Positions 27,397 through 38,182 of a stretch of DNA of 64,000 nucleotides are shown piece by piece; positions within the stretch are counted from its first letter, which is position 1; each line of letters begins with the position of its first letter. Under the pieces are notes generated by a model. That model saw nothing but the letters and a program-made list of their open reading frames with translations, was not told the DNA's origin and ran no database searches. The position numbers and the translations under genes are program-made. The stretch is from the NCBI RefSeq assembly GCF_003254395.2, contig NC_037651.1, positions 2,790,001-2,854,000 of the forward strand, read 5' to 3'. The DNA is from Apis mellifera (lineage: Eukaryota > Arthropoda > Insecta > Hymenoptera > Apidae).

Positions 27397-29097
27397 TCAA
27401 GACAAGTGATATTTCTTCTTGCAAAGCTTTCTTAACCTCTCGATACCCTTTGACCGATTACGCCCGTACTCGTGTTCCCACGCGTCTAACAACAAATTAT
27501 AGTATCTTGATTCTTCGAAGAAAGTAAAGTATTGATACGTGTCGCACGTAGGGAAGACTCTCTCGAACCGACCCGATTGAGTAATCTCATCCTCGTGTTT
27601 TATCAGCACCCTAACGTCATCCGGTGTCAAGTTCTTCAATATCGATTTCAAGTAATACTTCCTACTAGCTTTCTTCATTATAGCGAACTGCTTCTTCCTG
27701 TCGTCCCACGTAAGCATATTCGAATAAAGATGCCTGTTGTAACAGATCACGTGTTTCTTGTAAATCACTCTCAAAACCTTCAGTTCCTTGGGGCTCAACA
27801 GATCAGGCACGTGAAAACCGACCAAATTCAGATAATCCTTCGCCAATTGGCCTTTGATCAATTTGCAGAGCGGCGTGTCCGATTCCATAGATGGGAAATC
27901 GTTCACTTCGAGCAGCCACGGCCGATAATGCTTATCCAACAGAACGTCGAAACCGAAAAGCTGGTAGAAATTGTACGTGCTCATCGAGGTCTTCTTCCAC
28001 GCCTTGTACAAAGATGGCTCCGCGGAGATCACGGTTTTAATAGCAATGTCCTTGATCTTCGTCCAGATCTTGATGATATCCACGTTATCGGTGGAGGCCA
28101 AATACTTCCAAAGGCAGCTCAGCGTCCACATGTTGCCCTTGCACTGGTTCGGATCGTCGTTCGGTTTGAAGTTCGGATTGAATTTGTTCACGCTCGTGTT
28201 CGTTAGATGCATGAACTTGTTCGACAAAGTGTTCACGTGATTCACGTACTTTTCCGTGGCTAGCCTCACCAAACCCTCCTTGTACACGTATATCCTGAGA
28301 GGATCGATGCTTGTCAACAGAACGTACAGTCTCAAGTCGAATTTCGTACCGTCGATCAATCTGGGCGAGGAGATGTAACGTTGCACGACGAACGAACGAT
28401 ACGTCGGTATCTCGTACAAATGGGACACTATCTTGATCCCGCTTCCCGCGCAACAATCTGGCGGTTTAACGATCCAAAATCCGCCGTTCTTCTGCATAAA
28501 TTTGCCCAAAAGGTATCTCTCGTCGGGCAGGATGAACGTCAACGGTATGAAATCGAAATTTTTGCTACCGAACTTTCTCTTCATCCTTCGAAAATTCTTC
28601 GAGAGGGCTATCTTGTCGCCCAGCTCGATGCTGCTGGGGAAATGGTTCACCTTCGAGTAAATTTTCGTCCGTCTTAATCTGGAGTAGGCAGCGGTGCTGC
28701 ACCACGTGCCGCACCAATTGTCCGCCGAGCTGTTGGTCGTCTTGAACCCGGATTTCTTCGCCGTGTTGGTCACGATCCCAGTCGGGTTCTTCCTAGCTTG
28801 CCACCATATCAGATGCTTGGTGATCTCAGCCGGCAGTTTCGTCGTTTCGTTCGTGTGGAAGATGATGAATGGGGGGACGTAGGCGAACAGGCTGAATCTC
28901 ATCGGCAGCGACAAGTTTTTGTCACCTGAGCCGACATCGGGGATCGTTCGACGGATTCGATAAGGTCTGGCCTTCAGCAGCGTTTCGGTGATCTCGATGT
29001 ACGTGTACAGTTCGTCGTCCTCGAAATAAGTGTTGTTGTTGTACGATAATTTACTGAAGCAAGTGCTCGTGCAATCCTCGGTCATTTGAATTGTCAT
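27397..29097 (-). CDS. Divergent TTLL4-like tubulin polyglutamylase paralogue
   Basis: A single 566-residue open frame with a tubulin-tyrosine-ligase-like (TTL) domain at about residues 70-430. Visible ATP-grasp landmarks are KPP at 211-213, VVQRY at 237-241, KFDLRLYV at 252-259, HLTNTSVNK at 297-305, FGFDVLLD at 381-388 and EVN at 397-399. The TTLL4-type region before the catalytic core (WCGTW at 128-132, NHFP at 151-154) is also present. TTLL4-class enzymes add glutamate to gamma-carboxyl side chains on tubulin tails and some other proteins. Compared with the neighbour at 31246-33084 it is diverged around the active site: KPPDCCAGSG replaces KPPASARGTG, EVNDFPSM replaces EVNISPSL, and HLTNT replaces HLTNY. 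The metal-binding D, E and N positions seem kept. The unbroken frame over 1.7 kb argues for a functional gene. No intron is seen. Activity and substrate are unknown. Confidence 0.9.
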   Translation of the reverse strand: MTIQMTEDCTSTCFSKLSYNNNTYFEDDELYTYIEITETLLKARPYRIRRTIPDVGSGDKNLSLPMRFSLFAYVPPFIIFHTNETTKLPAEITKHLIWWQARKNPTGIVTNTAKKSGFKTTNSSADNWCGTWCSTAAYSRLRRTKIYSKVNHFPSSIELGDKIALSKNFRRMKRKFGSKNFDFIPLTFILPDERYLLGKFMQKNGGFWIVKPPDCCAGSGIKIVSHLYEIPTYRSFVVQRYISSPRLIDGTKFDLRLYVLLTSIDPLRIYVYKEGLVRLATEKYVNHVNTLSNKFMHLTNTSVNKFNPNFKPNDDPNQCKGNMWTLSCLWKYLASTDNVDIIKIWTKIKDIAIKTVISAEPSLYKAWKKTSMSTYNFYQLFGFDVLLDKHYRPWLLEVNDFPSMESDTPLCKLIKGQLAKDYLNLVGFHVPDLLSPKELKVLRVIYKKHVICYNRHLYSNMLTWDDRKKQFAIMKKASRKYYLKSILKNLTPDDVRVLIKHEDEITQSGRFERVFPTCDTYQYFTFFEESRYYNLLLDAWEHEYGRNRSKGIERLRKLCKKKYHLS

Positions 29098-30856
29098 GTT
29101 CCAATTCTCGGCTTTTTTTTATTAAGTTTGCTTCGGGCCGGTTCGAGATTTTTCTTAATACTGCTCTTGGTGGTGGTTCTTTCTTCGATCGATCGAGTCA
29201 GGATGGATCGGTTGCACTGGAAATTTAAAATTTTTTTTTTTTTTGGCCGAAAGTGGAGCGGTGGGGGTTAGTGATGAAGGTGAAATTGCAATGAAGTTTG
29301 CGCTTGCACAGTCTGTCTTTGATGCGGTTTGAAGTTGGGAGATTTTTTTTTTTAAAGCTGGTTTGAAGCTAGAATCAAAAGAACTCGCGTTGTTTTATTG
29401 AATAACGCCATTAAATAGGGAAATATATAGGGATATATCTGTGCGTTGTGTATTTGCCTTGATGCGTTTGAAAATGAGCTTTCGTTGGCAAGTGCCGGTT
29501 CTACGAATTTTTATAATTATTTTGGCAGCTAAATTCAAGGATTTGAAAATATTTGCGACTCTATAAAGGGGATATAAATTTTTTAATTTATAAAAATACG
29601 ACTGTATAACTTGCTGAATAAACTTTAAACTTTAACATTGAAATTTTTCATCGAGCAATCGTATTGTATATCGAAGACATCATCTATTTATCTTATTATA
29701 TTATAAAAATTGAAATTCTCATCACGTATGTTTGGTATGACATGTAATGATCATTAATATAATTTTGTATTAAATAAAATAAAAAATTAATCGTAAATTG
29801 TAATATTTTATCGTCAAATATGTTATACATATATATATAAAAATTATCGGTGGGAGGAAAAATGATTTGGAAAATTAAAAATACATATATTTCGAATCAA
29901 TTCTTATTTTTTTATTTTATCGCCGAAGAATTTAAAAAAAGAAAAAAAATTACAATAATACGATATTCGAAATAATTGACACTGTTATTTGCATATCTTT
30001 TTTCGTAAAATTAACCTAATATTTTCAAATTGTAAATAGATACAAATAATATTTCGAACGAAAAATAAAAAATAATATTTTTTTTGTTATGGTATTATTA
30101 AACAAAATTATATAATTATTTCTTTTTTTAATAATCATTAAAATAGTGTTCAATGGTTAACACTGGTTAATATAATGCGCAAAAAATAAGGGATTCGTTC
30201 AATAATCCTAACTTTATCCTTTTAATTAATCTAAATATTAAATGTTTTCGTTAACACGTTCTGCCCTGTGCGAATATCTAAAATCATCATCGATAATAAA
30301 CGTAAAATAAATAATACGATATTATTTATCAATTTGATTATTCAAATAAAACGCGATTTCGGAAAACTTAATCATTATTATCTTCCAGGCGAATAAAAAT
30401 TAAATATACATACTATGCTATGCTAACTTAATCTTGCTTCGTAATAATAAAGATTAAATTAAAGAACTGAACGTGTTAAAAAACATACTTACGTCGATAT
30501 AATCGATTTTTCGTATAAAATTAATTCGACAATGATATTATTATCCTTTTATAAAATAAAAAAATTAAATTAGTCCGATTTAATCGTTAATCTCATCTCA
30601 TCGTGGAAAAGTTTTGAAAATTATTATTTTTTAATCCGAGCAACGCAACTGCGATGTTGTGCGAATATTACAAAAAAGGCCATAAAAAAGTTTTACAAAC
30701 CTGTATGGATCGATCTTAATCGCGTTTGGTATTGGTACACATCTCTTCCCCCTTCTCAAAAATTTGAAATTTAAAAACGAAAAACGGAAATAAGAAAAAC
30801 TAGAAAAAGAAAGAAAAAAAATCCATTGCGACAATTTCTATCGTTGTAAAATCGTT
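29098..30856. other. AT-rich spacer between the two TTLL genes
   Basis: No gene seen. The first 200 bp beyond 29097 should contain the divergent TTLL gene's 5' region; no clear TATA box or splice acceptor was found there. Confidence 0.5.
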
Positions 30857-30862
30857 TTTATT
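30857..30862 (-). terminator. Probable polyadenylation signal of the TTLL4-type gene
   Basis: AATAAA on the minus strand about 385 nt after the stop codon at 31246. The intervening DNA contains long homopolymer tracts. Confidence 0.35.
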
Positions 30863-31057
30863 TAAGTCAAATAATGCCATTTACATTTAAGGTAAATTTG
30901 CACAACCGTAGTAAAGGCACATGACGTAAACATCTGGTGACGTAAAAACCTTTCTATCCAATCATTTCTATACAACAATTGTATTTCCTATACAAATTGG
31001 TGTACATGTTACGGTATCTATATAAAAAAGGGATAGAGCGAAGGACTTTGTGTTTTC

Positions 31058-31158
31058 TTTTTTTTTTTTTTTTTCCTATTTTTTTCCTTTTTTCTTTCCT
31101 TTTCTGATTCATTTCTTTTTTTTTTCACGTCGCTTTATCGATTATGAGTTTTAAGCTA

Positions 31159-31195
<37 letters not shown>
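31058..31195. repeat. Long homopolymer tracts: T17 and A34
   Basis: A T run at 31058-31074, T-rich DNA after it, and an uninterrupted run of 34 A at 31162-31195, all just 3' of the TTLL4-type gene on its own strand. The T17 would be a poly(A) on the gene strand, which could be a retroposition tail, but such runs are common in this window. Confidence 0.8.
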
Positions 31196-31197
<2 letters not shown>

Positions 31198-31245
31198 CCT
31201 TATACAGTTTAGGCCCCTATAAATAAGAACACAATGTATCCCTTA

Positions 31246-33084
31246 TTAACAGACCGGTTCCAAATGATACTTTTGCTGGCACAGTTTCTGCAATCTCATT
31301 ATCCCTTCCGATCTGTTATCCGCGTATTTCACCTCCCACGCGTCAAACAACATGTTATAGTACCTTGGAACGTCAAAGTACTGCAGGTACTCGTAGCTAT
31401 TGGCAGTTGGAAAGATCTTCTCGAACCTGTCCAATTGCGTCAGCTCGTCCTCGTACATGATCAATTGTCTAACGTCGTCCGGGGTCAGATTTTTGATAAT
31501 GGACTCCACGTAATCCTCACGATTCCTCAAATTCATATAGATCGAATGTTTAATCCGTTCCTGATTGTTCAAACCGAGTTTGTGCAGCCTGTAATCCTGG
31601 CAAACCATGTCCAACTGATACTTCTCCGCTAATTTTCTCGCTTCCTCGAACGACAATGTGTTCGGCAATTGGTATCCGGCTATGTTGAACACAGTCTTGA
31701 TCAATGGACCCTTGATGGCGGTGTCGAGGGGCGAGGAGGATTGCAACGAGGGCGATATGTTCACCTCGAGCAGCCACGGTTTCAAATTCTCGTCGAGCAG
31801 TATGTCGAAGCCGAACAGCTCGTAGCAACAGTAACGGGACGTAGTGTTGACCCTGGTCAACGGGGTGATGTTCGACTCGCCTGCGATCATCGTTTTCACC
31901 ACGATGTCCTTCATGGTGGCCCACAATTTCGACACGTTCACGTGCTCCTTCTCGAGATAGGACCAAAGGGTTCTCAGAGCCCACTTGTGCCCCGTGCAAG
32001 AGTCAACGCAATCGTTGCTCGTGTAGGTGGAGTTTGTCTTGTTGATGCTGTAATTGGTCAAATGCATGAAACGGTCGCTGAGGTAGTTTATGTCGTCGTT
32101 GTATTTGACCGAGGCGAAACGGACCAATCCGTCCGGGTAGAGGTAGATCTTCAACGGGTTGAAGCTCGTTACGAGAACGTAGAGGCGCAGGTCGAACTTG
32201 GCGCCGCTTATCAGCTTAGGCCTGGACAGGTATTGTTGCACTATGACCGCCCGTTTCCTAGGTATCTGGGACCAACGGTGCACCACCTTGATGCCCGTTC
32301 CCCTGGCCGAGGCGGGCGGTTTCACGATCCATTTCCCCTTGCTGCCGAACTTTTTCCAAACTTGGCGGAAACAGGTGAGATCGCGGGGCAGGACGTAGGT
32401 GCGGGGGACGAAATCGAACTCCTTCACCTCGTGTTTCAACATCATCTTGCTCAGATTCACCCATAGGCAATCCTTACGGCCTATCTGGAACGTGCCCGGA
32501 AAATGATTGATCTTCTGCGACTCCTTCACCGCCCTGAAGCACGACGACTTCATGTGCTTGCCCCAGGTGCCGCACCACTCCTGGCACCTCTTCATCAGTT
32601 GAAAACCTGAGTTGATCAAGGTACGACGTACGATTAATGGTGTGATCGTGCTGAGATGCCACTTCAGGTGTTTGGTTACTTCGTGCGGCATTATTGGCCC
32701 CTTGCAGTCGAACGACTGGAACACGATGTACGGCGCCACGTACGAGAACAAACTTCTCCTCAACGGCGCCTTCTCTTTCTTCTCGCCATTCGCCGCGGAC
32801 AGCCGTTCCAGGGTGAGAACACGCTGATCGATGTCGATGTACGGGGATATATCCTCGTCTTCGTCCTCATTCTGGCTCTCGAGGTCACCGTCATCGATAC
32901 TGTACTCGGCGCTCGCGATCTCGTGATGGTGATTGTACGCTATTACGTCCATCCTGGACAGTCTGTAACATCTGTGATGAAACAGGTTTGGCTTTAGTTC
33001 GACGGATACGTGGTTTCGATTGTGCGTCTCGCGAAATTTCAGCGGATTAAACATCATTTTCTCACATTCGTGGTAGCGCGTCAT
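31246..33084 (-). CDS. TTLL4: TTLL4-type tubulin polyglutamylase
   Basis: An intronless 612-residue frame. The N-terminal 100 residues are poorly conserved and include an acidic stretch (66-79). A TTLL4-type segment follows (RRSLFSYVAPYIVF near 109-122, WCGTWGKHMKS at 170-180, INHFPGTFQIGRKD at 192-205). The ATP-grasp catalytic core shows KPPASARGTGIKV at 255-267, KFDLRLYV at 296-303, HLTNYSINK at 341-349, FGFDILLDENLKPW at 424-437 and LLEVNISPSL at 438-447. All canonical TTLL catalytic motifs look intact. Expected role: ATP-dependent glutamylation of tubulin tails, and possibly of other acidic proteins such as nucleosome assembly proteins, in cilia, flagella or the cytoplasm. The first Met is taken as the start; Met10 or Met11 is also possible. 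It lies 2.1 kb upstream of its diverged tandem paralogue on the same strand. The match to vertebrate TTLL4 is from memory of the family; human TTLL4 is much longer at the N terminus. Confidence 0.93.
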   Translation of the reverse strand: MTRYHECEKMMFNPLKFRETHNRNHVSVELKPNLFHHRCYRLSRMDVIAYNHHHEIASAEYSIDDGDLESQNEDEDEDISPYIDIDQRVLTLERLSAANGEKKEKAPLRRSLFSYVAPYIVFQSFDCKGPIMPHEVTKHLKWHLSTITPLIVRRTLINSGFQLMKRCQEWCGTWGKHMKSSCFRAVKESQKINHFPGTFQIGRKDCLWVNLSKMMLKHEVKEFDFVPRTYVLPRDLTCFRQVWKKFGSKGKWIVKPPASARGTGIKVVHRWSQIPRKRAVIVQQYLSRPKLISGAKFDLRLYVLVTSFNPLKIYLYPDGLVRFASVKYNDDINYLSDRFMHLTNYSINKTNSTYTSNDCVDSCTGHKWALRTLWSYLEKEHVNVSKLWATMKDIVVKTMIAGESNITPLTRVNTTSRYCCYELFGFDILLDENLKPWLLEVNISPSLQSSSPLDTAIKGPLIKTVFNIAGYQLPNTLSFEEARKLAEKYQLDMVCQDYRLHKLGLNNQERIKHSIYMNLRNREDYVESIIKNLTPDDVRQLIMYEDELTQLDRFEKIFPTANSYEYLQYFDVPRYYNMLFDAWEVKYADNRSEGIMRLQKLCQQKYHLEPVC

Positions 33085-33795
33085 TTTCGCAGCCTATCCA
33101 ACCTACAAACGTCGCGTGGCTATGAGTGGGATCGAGATATATCGACGGTATATACGTCATGAAAATCGACAACTTCTGGTTAAATTTAAATTCCCGCCGT
33201 GGATCGGATCTTACGTGCAAAACTTACGTTGCTTTTTTCGATCTTCGAAGATGGAACAATTTCAAAACGACCGAATATATCATTATTTAAATTCGTGTTT
33301 GCAATAATATTTTTTAACCAAATCAGCTTAGAAATCATGGTGGATCGCGTAGGTGATGTTATTATCGTAAACAACTATCCTCGAATATAAAAATATTTGC
33401 TATTTATCGAAATAAATGGTTGAGAATCATTATACTTTTCGATAATTATTTAATAATAAGTTTAAAAATCCTATTCATTCCCTATCTATTAATAATGAAC
33501 GAACGAATAACCGTGTCAACAAAATTAAAAAGAATCGAAAAAATTTTTTCTTCTTGGCATCATGAGAAGGGTAGAAACTTTCTCACGAATAATCAAAGAA
33601 AAAAGTTAATGAAAGATTAAGAATAAAAAAAAAAAGGATAGAATAACGGATGCACAAATTTGTGATACGAATTTAACGAGACAGATAATGACAGGATGGA
33701 GGCTCCGTGTCGTAACAGCGAACCAATTCACCGACAGAATAACTTTCGTGGAATACGAGCTTGGAAATCGTGTTCGATTTTCACACGATACGTAA

Positions 33796-33798
<3 letters not shown>

Positions 33799-33838
<40 letters not shown>
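33799..33838. repeat. (AT)n microsatellite
   Basis: About 20 uninterrupted AT units, 0.7 kb upstream of the TTLL4-type gene. Confidence 0.9.
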
Positions 33839-33841
<3 letters not shown>

Positions 33842-36117
33842 CAAAGATTAATAAACGATCCTTTTTCATTGAAGAGATGTATCGTTATAATTCTTTTTGA
33901 ACGATGGCAGCCCGTAGAAATCGATGTTTATCGATGCATTTCTGGCCTATATTTAAATACCGCCGTCTTAATGAGCCGTATTCGTGTAGATCTTATCTCG
34001 TGGAATAATCGTTTAATAACCCTTTAAATAAGATCCTTTCGTGCACGCGTTATCACGCGACTGTTTAACCAAATTTTTATACATAATATACGTAACCTGT
34101 GTCTTTCCACGTACCTATTCAAATTATGTAAAAGGCAGCTGTCAGCATCATGCAAACGGAGTTTCGGCTATCTGCAACAAAAATTAAATTATATATTCGT
34201 TAGTATATATCGATTGCTCGTTGTATTTCTACCACAAAATCTATTATTTTAATAATTTTAATAATTCAATTCGATATCCAAATTCCAAGTTTTAAAATAA
34301 AGATAAAGGATGAATCGATTAATTTAAAATAGCATATGGATCTTATCAGAAGAGACAATCCACATTTTCAATTAAATAATTTATTAAATAGAAATTTCTA
34401 TATGTAATGTAATGAAATAAAGAATAAATAAGACAGGATATCTTCTTTCATAAATACCTGATGAGCATTATTACACGAATTAGGATAATGTTCTTTATAT
34501 AAGCTTATCATATATCATTCTGAAGGAATTTTCTCTATAAATATTTGAATACAACGTTTAGAATAAATTACTGCTTTCGTTCAAACAATCGAGTATTTCC
34601 CTTCAATCCAAATTTATCTGTTCGAAACTTTCAATCAACAACCTCACATTCGTTGCAACTCATAACCATCCATATTCTCCAAAGAATCCCCTTTCAGTTT
34701 ATGCACACTGCACACTAAGAACGTTGAATTCGTTCCCCAAATTTACGAGATCATCATCTCAAACTCGACTTGCACCAACTTTCAAACTTTATCGCCGTTC
34801 ATTCGTCGCAAATCGTGTGTCGATTTCCGGTAACAATTAGGCGGAGGAATTCGAATTTTCGCGGGAAAGCTCGGGAAAAGGAGGCGCGAGAAAAAAGTGC
34901 GAGAGCGTCTCTCCCCTCTCCCTCCTCCCCCCCGGCCATCATTAACGGACAAAACCTCGATGATTGCTTGGGAATTCGACACGCAAGTCGTTCGAGCCGC
35001 GTTCATTTCCCTCCCCGGGCGAAAAAAAACATCTGCCCTCCTCCTTGTTTATTATGGTTTTTAATCGGCCGCCACACGTACCCGATACGTAATTTATGGC
35101 GCTGCGCGCTTCGATCGGGCGTCGAAAGTGAATCCGGAACTCGGTGTATGTAATTGAGATAAAAGGAGGGGGAGGGGAGAGGGGAGAGGGAAGAAGGAAG
35201 CGTCGAAACGGCGGGAAAATTGATTCGAATTGCTCTTAATACGTGTTTTGCTACACGTCGAGACTTTTAGAAAGGGGGTTATTCGCACACTTTAGCCACG
35301 TTAAGGTCGATTAACGTGAAGGGTTGTAATTAGAGTGTAATTGTATATCGTGCAAATGTATACATATACATATACATATATATATGTATTTTTCTTTTTG
35401 TGAAAAGTATGTATTTACAGGTATTTTTGGAGGTAATGGAATTTTATGAGTGAGACAGGATTAGCTTCATCTTGATAGATATTTTCGTTAACGAAGAAAA
35501 GGAAATTTGGGATTTTTTCAACAATAAATGAATATTGATTAAGTACAATTTTCTTGGGAATAAGAATGATCAAAATAGTTGATCAGATTGTATCTCTATT
35601 AAACAAATTCGAGCAGAGATTTTCCATTTACGTTTCAAATAAAGAAATTTCGTATTGAATAGACGTGATTTTAATCCTTAGACAGAAAATTATGATAAAA
35701 TAACAATAATCTCTTGAAAATATTTATATGTAATTATGAGACAAAAATTTTACTTACGTAATATACATAAAAACTGTGTGTTTAAAAAGAAAATATCTAA
35801 TTTACCACATAAGATGGATAATGCAACTACTAGAAAACATATAATATTTCGAAGACAAACGATAATTTACAATTTTCCACGATTTCGATCTCGGAACAAC
35901 TGGAGGAATGTCCCAAATTACCCTCATTAATAATACGGTGGAACTGTTTAAAATTAACCTTTCGTGCATTTAATCATTCTCGTCGTCATCAACAACGAGA
36001 AAGAAGAGATCAAAGACGATTCGCAACGATGTTCCAAAAAACGCGAAACTCTCTTTCCGAGAGTCGAGAATTTATCTCTTGTCGATGGCCCAACCTTTTT
36101 TGGATGGGAAGAATCGG

Positions 36118-36146
36118 GCCTCCTCCTCCTCCTCCTCCTCCTCCTC
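36118..36146. repeat. (TCC)n microsatellite
   Basis: About nine TCC units in a GC-rich patch. Confidence 0.85.
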
Positions 36147-37587
36147 ATCCTTCTTTCGATGGCCTCGCAAATTACAGGATCGAGAAATTATAGGACACCC
36201 TATATAGCAAGTTGCGAAACGATCCACGCGAAACGTTTTTCAGGCGGAGAGGATTGATGGGTCCACGTGTCGTGAAAGTAGCGAATCAGTGATCCATCCA
36301 GAAATTAGGTTATCACCGGAATCGTGTATTTTTCCCCGGAGTTTAATAATTGCCGGAATTGATTTAACATGGATCCAGAACACGAAAGATACACGTTAAT
36401 ACATAATACCGTTAAAAATTTATCTTAAATGATTCCTTCTCTCGACAGGATACAATTTTAATTACGGATAAAAATGTAATGCAATGATTTATATTGATAT
36501 AGCTTTTCGTTGCTTGAGTAGATCTCGTGATATTACGTTACGATTACGTGTGTTAAAATAATTTCAATATTCAATGTTGTAAACGTAATTGTAACAGTGG
36601 TCAGAGTTGTTAATAGTCAGAATATCGTGATATTACGTTGGAGATTGAAATGAAGAATTCGAGAAGAAAAAATCATAACTCTGTGGTTATGATATATATA
36701 TATATATTTATTGGAGTAAAATTGAAAATCTTCAAATATATTTCTCCTATATTTTTTTTTCGGTGGAGGAATATAAAAGTTGAGAAGGATTGTTTTCTTA
36801 CGAGTGTTTAAATAATTAATAATTCCACGAAAGTGGTTAATTTCTTCTGCGTGTCCCTTTTCTTTTAAAACATCGTGCTTAATATGGTGATCGATATTTC
36901 ATGTGTCTTTACTTGGAAATTATAAATTAAAACGGCGTGTTTTTAATCAAGCCTTCGCTGAAATTTGTCAAGGAATTGATAACCGTGATTTAAGTGACAA
37001 ATTATTCCATTAAATTTTCGCTGATCTTCTTCAAACTCTTATACCATCATTAAATAAGTTCTACAAAATTCATTTAATTTTGAAGAATCACAAATAAATA
37101 ATGTTAAAAATTTATAACTATTTTTACAAAAAAAAAAGTATTGATCTTCCAATCAATTCTCTATTTTATAAAATTGAAATTATATGTAAACTATATTTAT
37201 ATAATGATATTCAATATATCAAAATAGAATATTCATATACTTTTCTTAAATTAGATATTTCAATATGCAATTACTTTTTATTATTTGAAATAAAATTAAA
37301 TTTGTTTTGAAAATACGAATAAAAATTTCTCAAAAGAAATAGAATAATTATTATCAACTATTAATTGTCTCTTTACTTTATTTATTGTTTTACTTTTATA
37401 CTGATATAATTTTAAATAATTAAAATCATTTTTAAAAATAATATTTTTACAATATATCTAAAAATATTAACTAACATGATATAACTAACTTGAATACTAT
37501 TAAATTACAATAAAAATAAATGATAAGGATGAAGGTTAGGAGTGATAAAAACCAGAATTCAAATGATTGTGATTGAAACAATGTATG

Positions 37588-37593
37588 TTTATT
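37588..37593 (-). terminator. Probable polyadenylation signal of the bHLH gene
   Basis: TTTATT on the plus strand is AATAAA on the gene strand and is the first canonical signal I find after the stop codon, giving a 3' UTR of about 600 nt that contains the K, Brd and GY boxes and an AAT microsatellite. Confidence 0.5.
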
Positions 37594-37697
37594 AATTTCT
37601 GCATGACGTGTAATCATAATTTTTGAACAAAAACACCGTATATTTCATTATGTCTAAAAAAAAAAATTGCCTCTTAAACATAACAAATTATAATCTA

Positions 37698-37763
37698 TAA
37701 TAATAATAATAATATTAATAATAATAATAAAATAATAATAATAATAATAATCATCATCATCAT
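37698..37763. repeat. (AAT)n microsatellite followed by (ATC)n
   Basis: Runs of AAT with small interruptions, then TCATCATCATCATC. It falls inside the inferred 3' UTR of the bHLH gene. Confidence 0.85.
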
Positions 37764-37814
37764 CCTTCTACTTTACGAGAATATAGTTTATCTCAGGTAC
37801 AAAAATCGAGCCCT

Positions 37815-37820
37815 ATCACA
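37815..37820 (-). promoter_or_regulatory. K box (miR-2/13 family seed match) in the 3' UTR
   Basis: The gene-strand sequence CTGTGATA contains the K box TGTGAT with the preferred flanks. It complements UAUCACAG, the 5' end of the miR-2/6/11/13/308 group. It is only 11 nt from the Brd box. Confidence 0.7.
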
Positions 37821-37831
37821 GACGTATCACT

Positions 37832-37838
37832 TAAAGCT
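37832..37838 (-). promoter_or_regulatory. Brd box (miR-4/miR-79 seed match) in the 3' UTR
   Basis: The gene-strand sequence AGCTTTA is the exact Bearded box and lies about 345 nt after the stop. It complements the UAAAGCU seed of the miR-4/miR-79 family. In flies such boxes reduce transcript stability and translation. Confidence 0.7.
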
Positions 37839-38028
37839 TCATCACCTATTTACAGTGAGATGAGAGAAGGAAACAAACAGAAAAAGAGAGAGAGAAAGAT
37901 AGCATCTCGAGAAACAGTGGTCCCAATTACGATTAATTGCTTAACAAAAAAAACGATTATATCAATCTACAATTATCGATCGAACACCTCGAACGAGAAC
38001 GAGGCTCAATAATCAATTTTTAACGTAT

Positions 38029-38035
38029 GGAAGAC
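38029..38035 (-). promoter_or_regulatory. GY box (miR-7 seed match) in the 3' UTR
   Basis: The gene-strand sequence GTCTTCCA lies about 150 nt after the stop codon. It is the GY-box motif of E(spl)/Brd-complex 3' UTRs and complements the first eight bases of miR-7 (UGGAAGAC). Confidence 0.7.
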
Positions 38036-38182
38036 AAATGATTCGTCGTTTTCTCCCCCCCTCCCATTCGCTCCTGCCACACACGAAGCGAAGCTTCTTC
38101 TTCACCGGAGGGGGGATGGGAACGGAAGTTGAATTAGCTTGTCAAAGTTCAGAAAATTATCGAAACTTCATCCTTCGTCGAA

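Larger units (their letters stand above)
33085..37565. other. Intergenic DNA between TTLL4 and the bHLH gene
   Basis: AT-rich, with GC-richer patches at 34760-35300 and 35950-36320. GCAGCTGT, a proneural-type E-box, lies at 34135-34142. No gene supported. Confidence 0.5.

Noticed and set aside
31669..32466. 265-residue plus-strand frame
   Set aside because: Antisense shadow of the TTLL4-type coding region.
36188..36206. GACACCCTATATA and, at 7766, TAGGGTGTTTT as transposon ends
   Set aside because: They are single ends without an inverted partner at a sensible distance, so no element can be delimited.
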